This document shows positions 27,018 through 35,798 of a stretch of 64,000 bases of DNA, one piece after another (position 1 is the stretch's first letter; the number at the start of each line of letters is the position of its first letter). This stretch comes from an uncultured Lachnospiraceae bacterium (lineage in GTDB: Bacteria; Bacillota; Clostridia; Lachnospirales; Lachnospiraceae), in NCBI GenBank assembly GCA_910579865.1, contig CAJTXA010000001.1, positions 203,371 to 267,370 of the forward strand. Direction: 5' to 3'. The notes under the pieces were generated by a model. The model was not told the origin of the DNA. It saw nothing but the letters and a program-made list of their open reading frames with translations, and searched no databases. Made by a program: the position numbers and the translations under genes.

Positions 27018-28325
27018 ATGCATTTACACACTAATTTAAAAGAATTTATAAAATATACCACTTTAAATGTTCTTGGCATGATTGGCATTTCTTGTTATAT
27101 ACTTGCTGATACTTTTTTTATTTCCAAAGGACTTGGGACAAATGGTTTAGCTGCCTTAAATTTAGCAATTCCAATCTATAGCTTAATTCATGGAAGTGGC
27201 CTAATGCTTGGCATGGGGGGTGCTACTCGTTATTCCATTACAAAAGAGCAAAAAAACTCTAAAAATTCAGATCTAATCTTTACTAATACAATCTATATGG
27301 GAATTTTATTATCTGTTTTCTTTTTATTAATTGGAATTTTCTTTTCAGAACAATTGACAAAACTTTTACAGGCAGAGGGAAACGTATTTTCTATGACAAA
27401 AACTTATTTATCTGTTATCCTATTGTTTTCTCCTGCTTTTATCTATAACAATATTTTTATTTGTTTTGTTCGAAATGATGGAAACCCTCGCCTAGCGATG
27501 TTTGCTATGTTAGGAGGCAGTTTTGCAAATATTTTTATGGATTACCTTTTTATCTTTCCACTTCATATGGGAATTTTAGGAGCCGTATTAGCCACAGCAA
27601 CAGCACCTATTATCAGTATGATAATTCTTTCTTACCATTGGATAAAAAAATGTCATCAGTTTCATTTTATCCAAACAATTCCACAATTTTCCAATATGAC
27701 TACTACTCTTTTTATTGGATTTCCTTCCCTTATTACAGAAGTATCTTCTGGAATTGTTATTCTGATTTTTAATTTGATTTTACTCCAAATTTCTGGAAAT
27801 GTTGGAGTTGCTGCTTATGGTGTAATTGCCAATCTTTCTTTAGTGGTAATCTCTATTTTCACTGGAATTGCACAGGGAATACAACCAATTATTAGTTCTG
27901 CTTATGGAAAGGGGAAAAAAGAACACCTCTTACAAACTTTACGTTATGGTACAATTACGGTATTTTTTCTTTCTGTTCTTATTTATATTGGAATGTTCTT
28001 CTTTGCGGATTCTATCACTAATCTTTTCAATCGTGATAGTGATGTTCAGTTACAGCAAATTGCTGTAACTGGTATCCATTTTTATTTTATTGGAGTGCTG
28101 TTTGTTGGATATAATATTATACTTTCCTCTTTTTTTGCCTCTATAGAAAAAGCCCTTCCTGCCCACTTTATCTCTGTTATGCGTGGTTTTCTTCTTATTA
28201 TTCCTCTTGCCTTTCTGCTTTCTAAATGGTTTGGCATTATTGGTGTATGGACAGCTTTTCCTATAACAGAAGGACTTTGTTTTATAATAGGAAAAATTTT
28301 TTACCATAAAATAAATTTATATTAA
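27018..28325 (+). CDS. MATE family efflux transporter
   Basis: A 435-residue membrane protein with about 12 hydrophobic segments in two similar halves, as in MATE exporters, which expel drugs or metabolites using a Na+ or H+ gradient. Typical features include the NxxxxxRNDGNPRLAMFAML segment after membrane helix 4 (visible as FVRNDGNPRLAMFAM) and AQGIQPIISSAYG in the second half. Substrate cannot be told. AGGAGG lies 7 bases before the ATG, right behind a terminator hairpin, so expression is probably controlled by read-through. A terminator follows at 28357-28399. Confidence 0.9.
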   Translation: MHLHTNLKEFIKYTTLNVLGMIGISCYILADTFFISKGLGTNGLAALNLAIPIYSLIHGSGLMLGMGGATRYSITKEQKNSKNSDLIFTNTIYMGILLSVFFLLIGIFFSEQLTKLLQAEGNVFSMTKTYLSVILLFSPAFIYNNIFICFVRNDGNPRLAMFAMLGGSFANIFMDYLFIFPLHMGILGAVLATATAPIISMIILSYHWIKKCHQFHFIQTIPQFSNMTTTLFIGFPSLITEVSSGIVILIFNLILLQISGNVGVAAYGVIANLSLVVISIFTGIAQGIQPIISSAYGKGKKEHLLQTLRYGTITVFFLSVLIYIGMFFFADSITNLFNRDSDVQLQQIAVTGIHFYFIGVLFVGYNIILSSFFASIEKALPAHFISVMRGFLLIIPLAFLLSKWFGIIGVWTAFPITEGLCFIIGKIFYHKINLY

Positions 28326-28356
28326 TTCTTATTTTTTGATTTATTCCTTTATTTTC

Positions 28357-28399
28357 CTTGTCTTTTAACTGGCATATTTTTATGTCAGTTAAAAACAAG
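28357..28399. terminator. Bidirectional terminator between MATE gene and queA
   Basis: CTTGTcTTTTAACTGgCATA and TATGtCAGTTAAAAACAAG pair over a long stem in the gap between the convergent MATE and queA genes. Confidence 0.7.
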
Positions 28400-28519
28400 A
28401 ATTTCTTATTTTATCTGCTTTATTCGATATTCCTTTCTATCCATTTTTTGGCAATTTTATCCATAATTTTTCAATCCTTATCAATTCTAGAATCATTCCC
28501 TTTTTAGAGTCAAGACAAT

Positions 28520-29557
28520 CTATAAAATCAGCATCGCATCTCCAAAAGAAAAAAATCGATATTTTTCTTCTACTGCTGTTCGATATGCTTCCATTATATA
28601 ATCCTGTCCAGCCAAAGCAGAAACCAACATAAGTAATGTCGATTCTGGTAAATGAAAATTTGTCACCAAAGCATCCACACAGCGAAACTTATATCCTGGA
28701 TAAATAAAGATATCTGTCCAGCCAGAACACTCTCGAACCATTCCATTAGAATCTGCCACAGTTTCCAATGTTCGGCAGCTGGTCGTTCCAACCGAAATAA
28801 TTCTTCCTCCATTTCGTTTTGCCTGATTAATCTTCTTTGCCTCTGCTTCCTCTATACAATAATACTCTGTATGCATATGATGTTCTAATATATTTTCTAC
28901 TTTAACTGGACGAAATGTTCCAAGACCTACATGAAGCGTAATTCCAGCAATTACAATTCCCTTTTTTTCTATCTGTTCTAAAAGATCTTGTGTAAAGTGA
29001 AGTCCGGCAGTTGGAGCTGCTGCTGACCCATTATATTTTGCATAAACCGTCTGATAACGGTTTTTATCCTGCAAAGGATGAGTAATATAAGGCGGAAGCG
29101 GCATCTGCCCAAGTTGATCTAAAACCTCTTCAAAAACCCCTTTATAGGAAAAACGAATCAATCGGTTTCCCTCTTCCACAATATCAATTACTTCTCCTAC
29201 TAGCGGCACCTCTCCCATTTGATCTCCAAAAAGAATTTTTGTTCCAATTTTTGCCTTTTTTCCTGGCTTTACAAGAGTTTCCCAGATATCTTTTTCTTTT
29301 CTTTTTAAAAGTAAAACTTCAATTCCAGCCTCAGTTTTTTCCCTTCTCCCAAAAAGACGAGCAGGAATCACTTTCGTATGATTTACTACCAAGCAATCTC
29401 CTGGTTGAAGATACGTAATCACATCTCGAAAGTGTCGGTGTACAATCTCTTTCTTTTCTCGATTTAATACCATCAGCCGAGAAGAAGAACGATCCTCTAA
29501 AGGGTCTTGTGCAATTAATTCCTCTGGCAGCATATAATAAAAATCTTTTTTGTCCAT
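28520..29557 (-). CDS. queA: S-adenosylmethionine:tRNA ribosyltransferase-isomerase
   Basis: A 345-residue enzyme, typical QueA length, that transfers and isomerises the ribosyl part of SAM onto 7-aminomethyl-7-deazaguanine in tRNA during queuosine synthesis. Signatures: YMLPEELIAQDPLEDRSSSRLM at the start (quoted in part: LPEELIAQDPLEDR), NGSAAAPTAGLHFT, HVGLGTFRPV and TNFHLPESTLLMLVSA. tgt is not adjacent in this window. AAGGAAAAGAG precedes the ATG. It lies 12 bases after pheT on the same strand, so the Phe T-box transcript may reach it. Confidence 0.96.
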   Translation of the reverse strand: MDKKDFYYMLPEELIAQDPLEDRSSSRLMVLNREKKEIVHRHFRDVITYLQPGDCLVVNHTKVIPARLFGRREKTEAGIEVLLLKRKEKDIWETLVKPGKKAKIGTKILFGDQMGEVPLVGEVIDIVEEGNRLIRFSYKGVFEEVLDQLGQMPLPPYITHPLQDKNRYQTVYAKYNGSAAAPTAGLHFTQDLLEQIEKKGIVIAGITLHVGLGTFRPVKVENILEHHMHTEYYCIEEAEAKKINQAKRNGGRIISVGTTSCRTLETVADSNGMVRECSGWTDIFIYPGYKFRCVDALVTNFHLPESTLLMLVSALAGQDYIMEAYRTAVEEKYRFFSFGDAMLIL

Positions 29558-29569
29558 TTCTCTTTTCCT

Positions 29570-31990
29570 TTACTGTCGAAGCTCAATTCCAATTCCTTTT
29601 AACGCTTTTAATATTCGTTCCATTGCTTCATTTACATCTTTCTCCTCAAGTGTTCGATCCCCTGCTCGGAATGTAATGGAATAAGCTACAGACTTATACC
29701 CTGTCATAATCTGGCTTCCCTCATAGATATCAAATAAAGCATAACTTTCTAAATATTGTCCGCCTTTTGTTTCAATAATTTCTTCTATCTGACCAACCAA
29801 AATATTTTTTGGCATAACCATACTAATATCTCGAGTAACAGAAGGATACTTCGCAATTCCATTATACTTTCGATCAAATGTTGCTATTGGTAAAATTTCT
29901 GGCATATCCAAAACTGCCAGATAGACACGTTCTCCAATCTCATACTGATCTGCTACCTCTGGGTGTACCTCGCCTATATAGCCAATTTTTATTTTTTTAT
30001 AGAAAATCTCTGCCTGTCGTCCTGGATGTAGAAATGGCTTTTTTTCCTCTGGATGATAACTAATTTTTTGTGTAACTCCAATTTTCTCTAAAAACTCTTC
30101 TACTACACCTTTCATTGTATAGAAATCACCTTCTCCATACATTCCCAAAGTAAACTGCATCCGTTCCTCTGGTAACTCAGTAAGCGGCAATTCTTTTGGC
30201 AAATAAATATTTCCAAGTTCATATAATTTTACTGCTTTATTTCTTCTATTATAGTTTGTAGCTAAAGAATTTAACATTCCATTTAAGGAAGTAGTACGCA
30301 TAATACTAAAATCTTCTCCCAATGGATTTAAAATTGTCACTGCCTGCCGAAGCATAGAATCCTTTGGAAGTAACAATTTATCATATACTTTTGGACTTTC
30401 AAATGAATAACTCATAGCCTGAGAAAATCCACAATATTCTGCAATATTCTTTGCAATTTCTTCTATTCTTAATTTAAAAGAAAGTTTTCCTGTTGTTGCT
30501 TCTCCAGTAGGAAGTGTTGTAGGAATTTGATCATATCCATAAAACCGAGCCACTTCCTCTGCTAAATCCGCTTCACATTCCAAATCCTGCCGGAAAGTAG
30601 GAATTATAACTTCCTCTGTAGCAGCATCATATTGTAATTCTAGCTTTTCAAAGATAGAAAGCATTTCCTGTTTTGGAATACAAGTTCCAAGTAACTGATT
30701 GATCCAATCTGGTTGAAAGAGAATTCGTTTTGGTTCTTTTTTTGCATAATATACATCAATTATACCACCAACGACTTCTCCTGCTCCTAATTCCTCAATT
30801 AATTGACATGCACGATTGATTGCCAGCTCTGCATTATTTGGATCTAATCCCTTTTCAAATTTTCCAGAAGCTTCTGTTCGAAGTCCTACCTTTTTTGCAG
30901 ACAGACGGATATTCGTTCCATCAAAGCAAGCTGCCTCAAATAGCATATCCTTTACTTCATCTGTAATTTTGGAGTTTTCACCCCCCATAATTCCTGCGAT
31001 TCCAACTGCTTTTACTCCATCACGAATCATTAAAATCGAAGAATCCAATTTTCTTATCTGTCCATCTAATGTTTGAAATTCTTCCCCCTCTTTTGCACGG
31101 CTTACTACAATTTTCTTTCCCTCTAAGGTCTCCATATCATAAGCATGCATAGGCTGCCCATATTCCTCCATTACATAATTTGTAATATCGACAATATTAT
31201 TAATTGGACGAATTCCACAAGCTGCTAAACGTCTTTGCATCCATTCTGGTGAAGGAGCTAATTTAATATTTTTTACCATTCTAGCACAATAGCGGGGGCA
31301 TAACTCTTTATCTAAAACTTCAACCGAAATAAAATCATGTACATCCTCTCTATTTCCAGTAGAAGTAACAACTGGAGGAATAAACTTTTTACCAAATGTT
31401 GCTGCTGCCTCTCGTGCAATCCCTAACACACTATAACAGTCTACACGATTTGAAGTAATCTCATATTCAAATACCGCATCATGAAGTCCCAATACCTTTA
31501 TGGCATCCTCTCCAACTACTGCATCTTCTTTTAAAATATAGATCCCATTTTCTGGTGCATCTGGGTACATCTCTTTGGAACTTCCCAGTTCTTCAATCGA
31601 ACACATCATTCCAAAAGATTCCACTCCTCTTAACTTCCCCTTTTTAATCTTAATTCCATCCTCTGGAAGAGAAGAACCATCATGTCCTCCAGCAACTCTT
31701 CCACCATCTAATACAACAGGTATCTTTTGTCCCTCTTCTACATTTGGTGCACCAGTTACAATCTGAATCGTTTCTGTTCCAATATTTACTTGGCAAATCA
31801 CAAGTTTATCTGCATCTGGATGTTTTTCAATTTTTTCAATCTGTCCTACTACAATTTTTTCTAAATTTTTATCTAATTTTAAATAACTTTCTACTTTTGT
31901 TCCAGATAAAGTCATTGCATCTGTATATTCCTGTTCTGCTACCTTAAGATCTGGTACATATGCTTGAATCCATGATAATGGCGTATTCAT
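29570..31990 (-). CDS. pheT: Phenylalanyl-tRNA synthetase beta subunit
   Basis: An 806-residue beta chain of the (alpha-beta)2 enzyme that charges tRNA-Phe. Domains in order: EMAP/tRNA-binding OB fold (about 40-150), B3/B4 editing region that clears Tyr-tRNA-Phe (about 210-390, with ITNYVMEEYGQPMHAYD), B5 (about 405-470), catalytic-like core (about 490-680), and C-terminal FDX-ACB anticodon-binding domain (ending TLEEKDVNEAMERILKAL). The length is normal for Firmicutes. It starts 21 bases after pheS and shares its T-box control. Confidence 0.97.
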   Translation of the reverse strand: MNTPLSWIQAYVPDLKVAEQEYTDAMTLSGTKVESYLKLDKNLEKIVVGQIEKIEKHPDADKLVICQVNIGTETIQIVTGAPNVEEGQKIPVVLDGGRVAGGHDGSSLPEDGIKIKKGKLRGVESFGMMCSIEELGSSKEMYPDAPENGIYILKEDAVVGEDAIKVLGLHDAVFEYEITSNRVDCYSVLGIAREAAATFGKKFIPPVVTSTGNREDVHDFISVEVLDKELCPRYCARMVKNIKLAPSPEWMQRRLAACGIRPINNIVDITNYVMEEYGQPMHAYDMETLEGKKIVVSRAKEGEEFQTLDGQIRKLDSSILMIRDGVKAVGIAGIMGGENSKITDEVKDMLFEAACFDGTNIRLSAKKVGLRTEASGKFEKGLDPNNAELAINRACQLIEELGAGEVVGGIIDVYYAKKEPKRILFQPDWINQLLGTCIPKQEMLSIFEKLELQYDAATEEVIIPTFRQDLECEADLAEEVARFYGYDQIPTTLPTGEATTGKLSFKLRIEEIAKNIAEYCGFSQAMSYSFESPKVYDKLLLPKDSMLRQAVTILNPLGEDFSIMRTTSLNGMLNSLATNYNRRNKAVKLYELGNIYLPKELPLTELPEERMQFTLGMYGEGDFYTMKGVVEEFLEKIGVTQKISYHPEEKKPFLHPGRQAEIFYKKIKIGYIGEVHPEVADQYEIGERVYLAVLDMPEILPIATFDRKYNGIAKYPSVTRDISMVMPKNILVGQIEEIIETKGGQYLESYALFDIYEGSQIMTGYKSVAYSITFRAGDRTLEEKDVNEAMERILKALKGIGIELRQ

Positions 31991-32011
31991 CTTTCTACCT
32001 CTTTTCTTTTT

Positions 32012-33031
32012 TTAAAATTGTTTTAAAAACCGAATGTCATTTTCATACAGTAATCGCATATCATCAATTTCATATTTTAATAATGCGATTCTCTCTAAAC
32101 CAACTCCAAAAGCAAATCCTGTATACTCCTTTGGATTAATTCCACTCATTTCCAAAACATGCGGATGTACCATTCCACAACCTAAAATTTCAATCCAACC
32201 AGAACCTTTACACATTCTGCAGCCTTTTCCACCACATTTAAAGCAGGTAACATCTACTTCTGCACTTGGTTCGGTAAATGGAAAATGATGTGGCCGAAAT
32301 TTTACTTTTGTCTGTGGCCCAAATAATTCTCTGGCAAACTCTGCTAACGTTCCTTTTAAATCCGCAAACGTAATATTTTTATCGATTACCAAACCCTCAA
32401 TTTGATGGAAAGAAGGAGAATGAGTTGCATCTACCTCATCCGAACGAAATACACGTCCTGGTGCAATCATACGAATTGGTAACTTTCCCTTTTCCATCTC
32501 CCGAACCTGAACTGGAGAAGTTTGTGTACGCAATAAAATTTTATCACTAATATAAAATGTATCCTGTTCATCCTTTGCCGGATGATTTGCTGGAATATTT
32601 AATGCCTCAAAATTATAGTAATCATATTCAATCTCTGGTCCTTCCACTACCTCATATCCCATACCAATAAAAATACGTTCCACTTCTTCTAAAGCAATCG
32701 TATTTGGATGGCGATGCCCTACATTATTTTTCTTTGCAGGTAAAGTAACATCTATCACCTCTGTTTTTAACTGTTCCTCTCGAATAGCAGCAGCCAAACG
32801 ATTTTTACTTTCTTCTAATTTCTCTTCAATCACCTTTCTTGCATCATTTACAAGCTGCCCAAACTTTGGCTTTTCCTCATTTGACAAATTTTTCATACTT
32901 TTTAACAGAGCAGTCAATTCACCCTTTTTTCCAAGATAAGCAACTCGTATCTCATTTAATTTATCAAGTGCTTCAGAAGCCTCAATTTGCTTTAATGCCT
33001 CTTCTTTTAACTCCTTTAATTTATTTTCCAT
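32012..33031 (-). CDS. pheS: Phenylalanyl-tRNA synthetase alpha subunit
   Basis: A 339-residue class II synthetase alpha chain. An N-terminal coiled coil (about 1-90) is followed by the catalytic core with motif 2 region FRSDEVDATHSPSFHQIEG and motif 3 FGVGLERIALLKY. A CFKCGGKGCRMCKGSGW segment (near 252) carries four cysteines, a feature of some bacterial PheS. Together with PheT it forms the active heterotetramer. AAGGAGG lies just before the ATG. It is the first gene of the pheST transcript behind a Phe T-box. Confidence 0.97.
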   Translation of the reverse strand: MENKLKELKEEALKQIEASEALDKLNEIRVAYLGKKGELTALLKSMKNLSNEEKPKFGQLVNDARKVIEEKLEESKNRLAAAIREEQLKTEVIDVTLPAKKNNVGHRHPNTIALEEVERIFIGMGYEVVEGPEIEYDYYNFEALNIPANHPAKDEQDTFYISDKILLRTQTSPVQVREMEKGKLPIRMIAPGRVFRSDEVDATHSPSFHQIEGLVIDKNITFADLKGTLAEFARELFGPQTKVKFRPHHFPFTEPSAEVDVTCFKCGGKGCRMCKGSGWIEILGCGMVHPHVLEMSGINPKEYTGFAFGVGLERIALLKYEIDDMRLLYENDIRFLKQF

Positions 33032-33116
33032 TCTTTCCTCCTTCTGCCGTTCAAACGACTAATTCCTCTCAAACTATCCTCATGTTAAACAACGGATAAT
33101 ATCCTTATGTTAAACA

Positions 33117-33390
33117 AAAACCCGCCCCTAATCAAAGGGACGGGAATATTTTCTCGTGGTACCACCCTAATTCTTATATTTCTATAAGCACTTAGTTATT
33201 CTGCGTAACGTGCAGCCACGTCATTTCTTACTTTTTTATAACTTATTTTTCAGAAATGCAGCTCTGGCGGGAAATTCAATACAAGATGGAACCCAAGACA
33301 GCTTGCAGCCGGTGACTATCTCTCTCTGCGGGACATCAGATATCTACTTACGCCTTCTTCGCTTTTTTATTTTTTCTTATTTTTCCAAAA
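33117..33390 (-). promoter_or_regulatory. T-box riboswitch (Phe) upstream of pheST
   Basis: Read on the minus strand, AGGGTGGTACCACG (33155-33168) is the conserved T-box antiterminator sequence. The terminator follows (arms around 33121-33128 and 33137-33144, then TTTTTG). Stem I further upstream has AGAGAG and, at 33271-33273, the codon TTC (Phe) placed before CCGCCAGAGCTG, the same spacing as the TGC specifier in the Cys leader at 55844. Uncharged tRNA-Phe should therefore switch the operon on. Confidence 0.92.
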
Positions 33391-33487
33391 CTGACTTTTA
33401 TTTTAAATACTTCTCCAAAATTTGTCAAGTACTTTTTAAGTAAAGCTTATCTTTTCTCACTCATTTTATCCATTTATGTAAAAAATA

Positions 33488-33516
33488 TTGACAATTTAAT
33501 TCTAATACTATACACT
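33488..33516 (+). promoter_or_regulatory. Promoter in front of the truncated dehydrogenase
   Basis: TTGACA (33488-33493), a 17-base spacer and TACACT (33511-33516), followed 45 bases later by AAGGAG (33562-33567). Confidence 0.5.
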
Positions 33517-33568
33517 ATATTTATAAAAAAATACTAATAAATAGAAACCTATACTTCAATTAAGGAGA

Positions 33569-34273
33569 TAAAACTACCTATCACCTAAAGGTAAAAGACA
33601 AGCTATTGTAGAAACCATTCAAAAAGCTGGTGGAGAAGCAATCTATCACTTTATGGATATTACAGACACTGCAAGTATTGAGCAACTTTTTGCCGATGTA
33701 AAAAAGACCTATGGACAAATTGATATCTTAGTAAATAACACAGCAAATCTATCTCTTCCTGATGGAAGTGTAGAAGAACTTACCTTAGAGATGTGGGATA
33801 ATATCTTCCAAAGCGATCTACGTGGAACCTTTTGGGCAATTAAAACAATAATTCCTTATCTGCGAGAAAATAAAAACGGTGGTGCTATTATCAATATTGG
33901 TTCTATGACCTCCTGTGGTGGTGATATTGGAGCCACTGCTTATAGCTGTGCAAAAGCTGGTGTAGATATATTAACCCGTTCTGTCACTCTACAATATGGA
34001 AAAGAAAATATTCGTTGTAACTGTGTCCGTCCTGGTCTTATTGTTACACCAGAAAATGAACCTCGTATTCCACAGATGTTAAAAGATATTTTCTTAGATA
34101 ATATCTTAGTAAACCGTTATGGATGCCCAGAAGATATTGGACATCTTTGTGTCTATCTTGCTTCTGATGATAGTGCTTATATGTCTGGTCAAGTTCTTGA
34201 TATGGATGGTGGACTCAACTCTCATGTACCTACTGTAGCACAATTTAGAAATTTGAAATCTAGAACTTGGTAA
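33569..34273 (+). pseudogene. Short-chain dehydrogenase/reductase lacking its N-terminus
   Basis: The frame is open from just after a TAA at 33569 and aligns by eye to a classical SDR from the second beta strand on (KGKRQAIVETIQKAGGEAI), through DILVNNTA, the catalytic Ser (INIGSMTSC), YSCAKAG (Tyr-x-x-x-Lys), RCNCVRPGLIVTP, to the C-terminal GQVLDMDGG. The first roughly 35-40 residues, including the start codon and the NAD(P)-binding TGxxxGIG, are missing. Promoter and ribosome-binding site remain in place, so a short internal deletion is the simplest explanation. The first ATG in frame is 33653, which would give a 206-residue protein without a cofactor site. Confidence 0.75.
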
Positions 34274-34313
34274 TCCAACAACGAACAGTTTTATTCTTTA
34301 TATACAACCATTT

Positions 34314-34781
34314 TTATACTTCCCATTTCAACATTTTCTTTTGAAGAAATGGCTTTAAATTAAAATTTACTTGTTCTTTATCCAAAATCTGAAACGAATT
34401 ATCAGTAATCCAGATAATTAATTTACTTCTGGCATAAAACAACTTTAATTGTCTTGTTAATTCATCAAGACTCTTTTTTTCGCTCCCCTTTTTATAATCC
34501 TCAAAACAATGTCCCATCTGTATCATTCCTACAGAAGAAACTTCTTTCACAATTTCCACATCTGAAATCCACTTTATCAAATTTAACCGAACGTTTTGAA
34601 AAACTTTACTATATGCCCGCAATGCAGTTAAAATCTCTTTTGTATGCTTTATTAAAATCTCTTTTGAAATATGATAGTCTAAAACAAATGCCATCTCCAA
34701 AATTCCACCCCGATAGTTCCCTGGTACATGCAAAATGTACTCCACTTGTTGATGTAACTTTATCTTTTCGATCTGATTCAT
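34314..34781 (-). CDS. Unknown 155-aa protein, possibly a degenerate VWA-like domain
   Basis: Not firmly recognised. It begins with a Gln/His/Lys helix and the segment LHVPGNYRGGILEMAFVLDY; alternating strands and helices follow, with VRLNLIKWIS and a late strand SKLIIWITDNSF. The alternation and the LIIWITDN strand recall a von Willebrand A-type Rossmann domain, but the metal-binding DxSxS is not present, so this is weak. There is no signal peptide or membrane segment. GGAG lies 8 bases before the ATG. A 35-residue membrane peptide gene ends four bases upstream, so the two are probably one operon. Confidence 0.65.
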   Translation of the reverse strand: MNQIEKIKLHQQVEYILHVPGNYRGGILEMAFVLDYHISKEILIKHTKEILTALRAYSKVFQNVRLNLIKWISDVEIVKEVSSVGMIQMGHCFEDYKKGSEKKSLDELTRQLKLFYARSKLIIWITDNSFQILDKEQVNFNLKPFLQKKMLKWEV

Positions 34782-34784
34782 TTT

Positions 34785-34892
34785 CTATACTCCATTTCCA
34801 TCCTTAGCCACTAAAATAGGCATCCATCTCCATGCGAGTCCTATTATAAAAACCACTTTAAAGACCTTCCATATTTTTCCTTTTCTATTCAT
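34785..34892 (-). CDS. Small 35-aa membrane peptide
   Basis: ATG at 34892 is preceded by AGGAG at 5 bases. The frame gives a basic start (MNRKGKIWKV), one hydrophobic stretch (FKVVFIIGLAWRWMPILVA) and a short polar end, stopping three bases before the start of the 155-aa gene. The spacing, ribosome-binding site and positive-inside membrane layout argue that it is translated. Its role is unknown; it may anchor or regulate its neighbour. Confidence 0.5.
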   Translation of the reverse strand: MNRKGKIWKVFKVVFIIGLAWRWMPILVAKDGNGV

Positions 34893-34991
34893 TTTATCTC
34901 CTATTTCCTTCTTTTCCTTACTTTATACTTCAAACATCAAAACCTACTTTTAAATTTTTTATTTCAATACAATTTGTTCTTTTTTCAATAC

Positions 34992-35768
34992 TTATTTTGG
35001 AAAATAATACCCCTGTCCACCATCCATATCCAAAATATGCAAAAATTCAATTTCATACACATTCTGCAAAAGTTCCAAATCCATCATCTTTTCTGTCTCT
35101 CCCATAGCTACTACTTTCCCCTTTTTCATTATCACCAAATGCGAACAAAATCGAGCTGCCAAATTAAGATCATGTAATACAACAATCACAGATTTCCCTT
35201 TTTTTCGATTTAACCAATCAAGTAACCTCATCATTTCCATCTGATATCGTACATCCAATCCAGAAACTGGTTCATCCAAAAGAATCCACTTCGTATCCTG
35301 TGCTACTGCACGGGCAATCAACACTCGTTGCGCTTCTCCACCACTTAATTCTACAAACTTCCGATCACAAAGTTCTTTACAAGAGGTCAACGATAGTGCC
35401 TCTTCTACTATTTTTTGATCTTCCTTTCCAAACGAAGCAAATCTTCCCAAATAGGGATTTCTTCCCATTTGTACCACCTCATAAACCGAAAAATCTATAT
35501 CCATATGAATATTCTGTGGAACAAATGCCAACTGCTTCGCTAATTCTTTTCTTTCATATTCTATCAACTCACGTTCTCCAAGCAAAAGCTTTCCAGAATA
35601 AACCTTTAAAAATCGAAGTAAATGACGCAAAAAAGAAGTCTTTCCAGAACCATTTGGGCCAATAATTCCGTAAAAACCTCCTTCTAAAAATTCCGCTGTA
35701 ATCCCATCTAACACTGCTTTTCCATCTTTATTAGGACACCATCTTAATTCCTCACTTTGTATCTTCAT
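34992..35768 (-). CDS. ABC transporter ATP-binding protein, iron-siderophore/cobalamin type
   Basis: A 258-residue ATPase of the FecE/FhuC/BtuD group. Walker A GPNGSGKTS near residue 37, Q-loop FVPQNIHMD, signature LSGGEAQRVLIARA, Walker B WILLDEPVSGLD and the switch His in VVLHDLNLAARF are all intact. It should drive import through the FecCD-type permease encoded 30 bases upstream on the same strand. No substrate-binding lipoprotein is present on either side, so the ligand (ferric siderophore, heme or corrinoid) is open. Confidence 0.9.
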   Translation of the reverse strand: MKIQSEELRWCPNKDGKAVLDGITAEFLEGGFYGIIGPNGSGKTSFLRHLLRFLKVYSGKLLLGERELIEYERKELAKQLAFVPQNIHMDIDFSVYEVVQMGRNPYLGRFASFGKEDQKIVEEALSLTSCKELCDRKFVELSGGEAQRVLIARAVAQDTKWILLDEPVSGLDVRYQMEMMRLLDWLNRKKGKSVIVVLHDLNLAARFCSHLVIMKKGKVVAMGETEKMMDLELLQNVYEIEFLHILDMDGGQGYYFPK

Positions 35769-35798
35769 ATTCTCACCATTTATTCTTTCGATAAAATA

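Noticed and set aside
34314..34781. Firm call of a von Willebrand A domain for the 155-aa protein
   Set aside because: The metal-site DxSxS is missing; only the strand/helix alternation and LIIWITDN fit, so it is kept as a weak suggestion.
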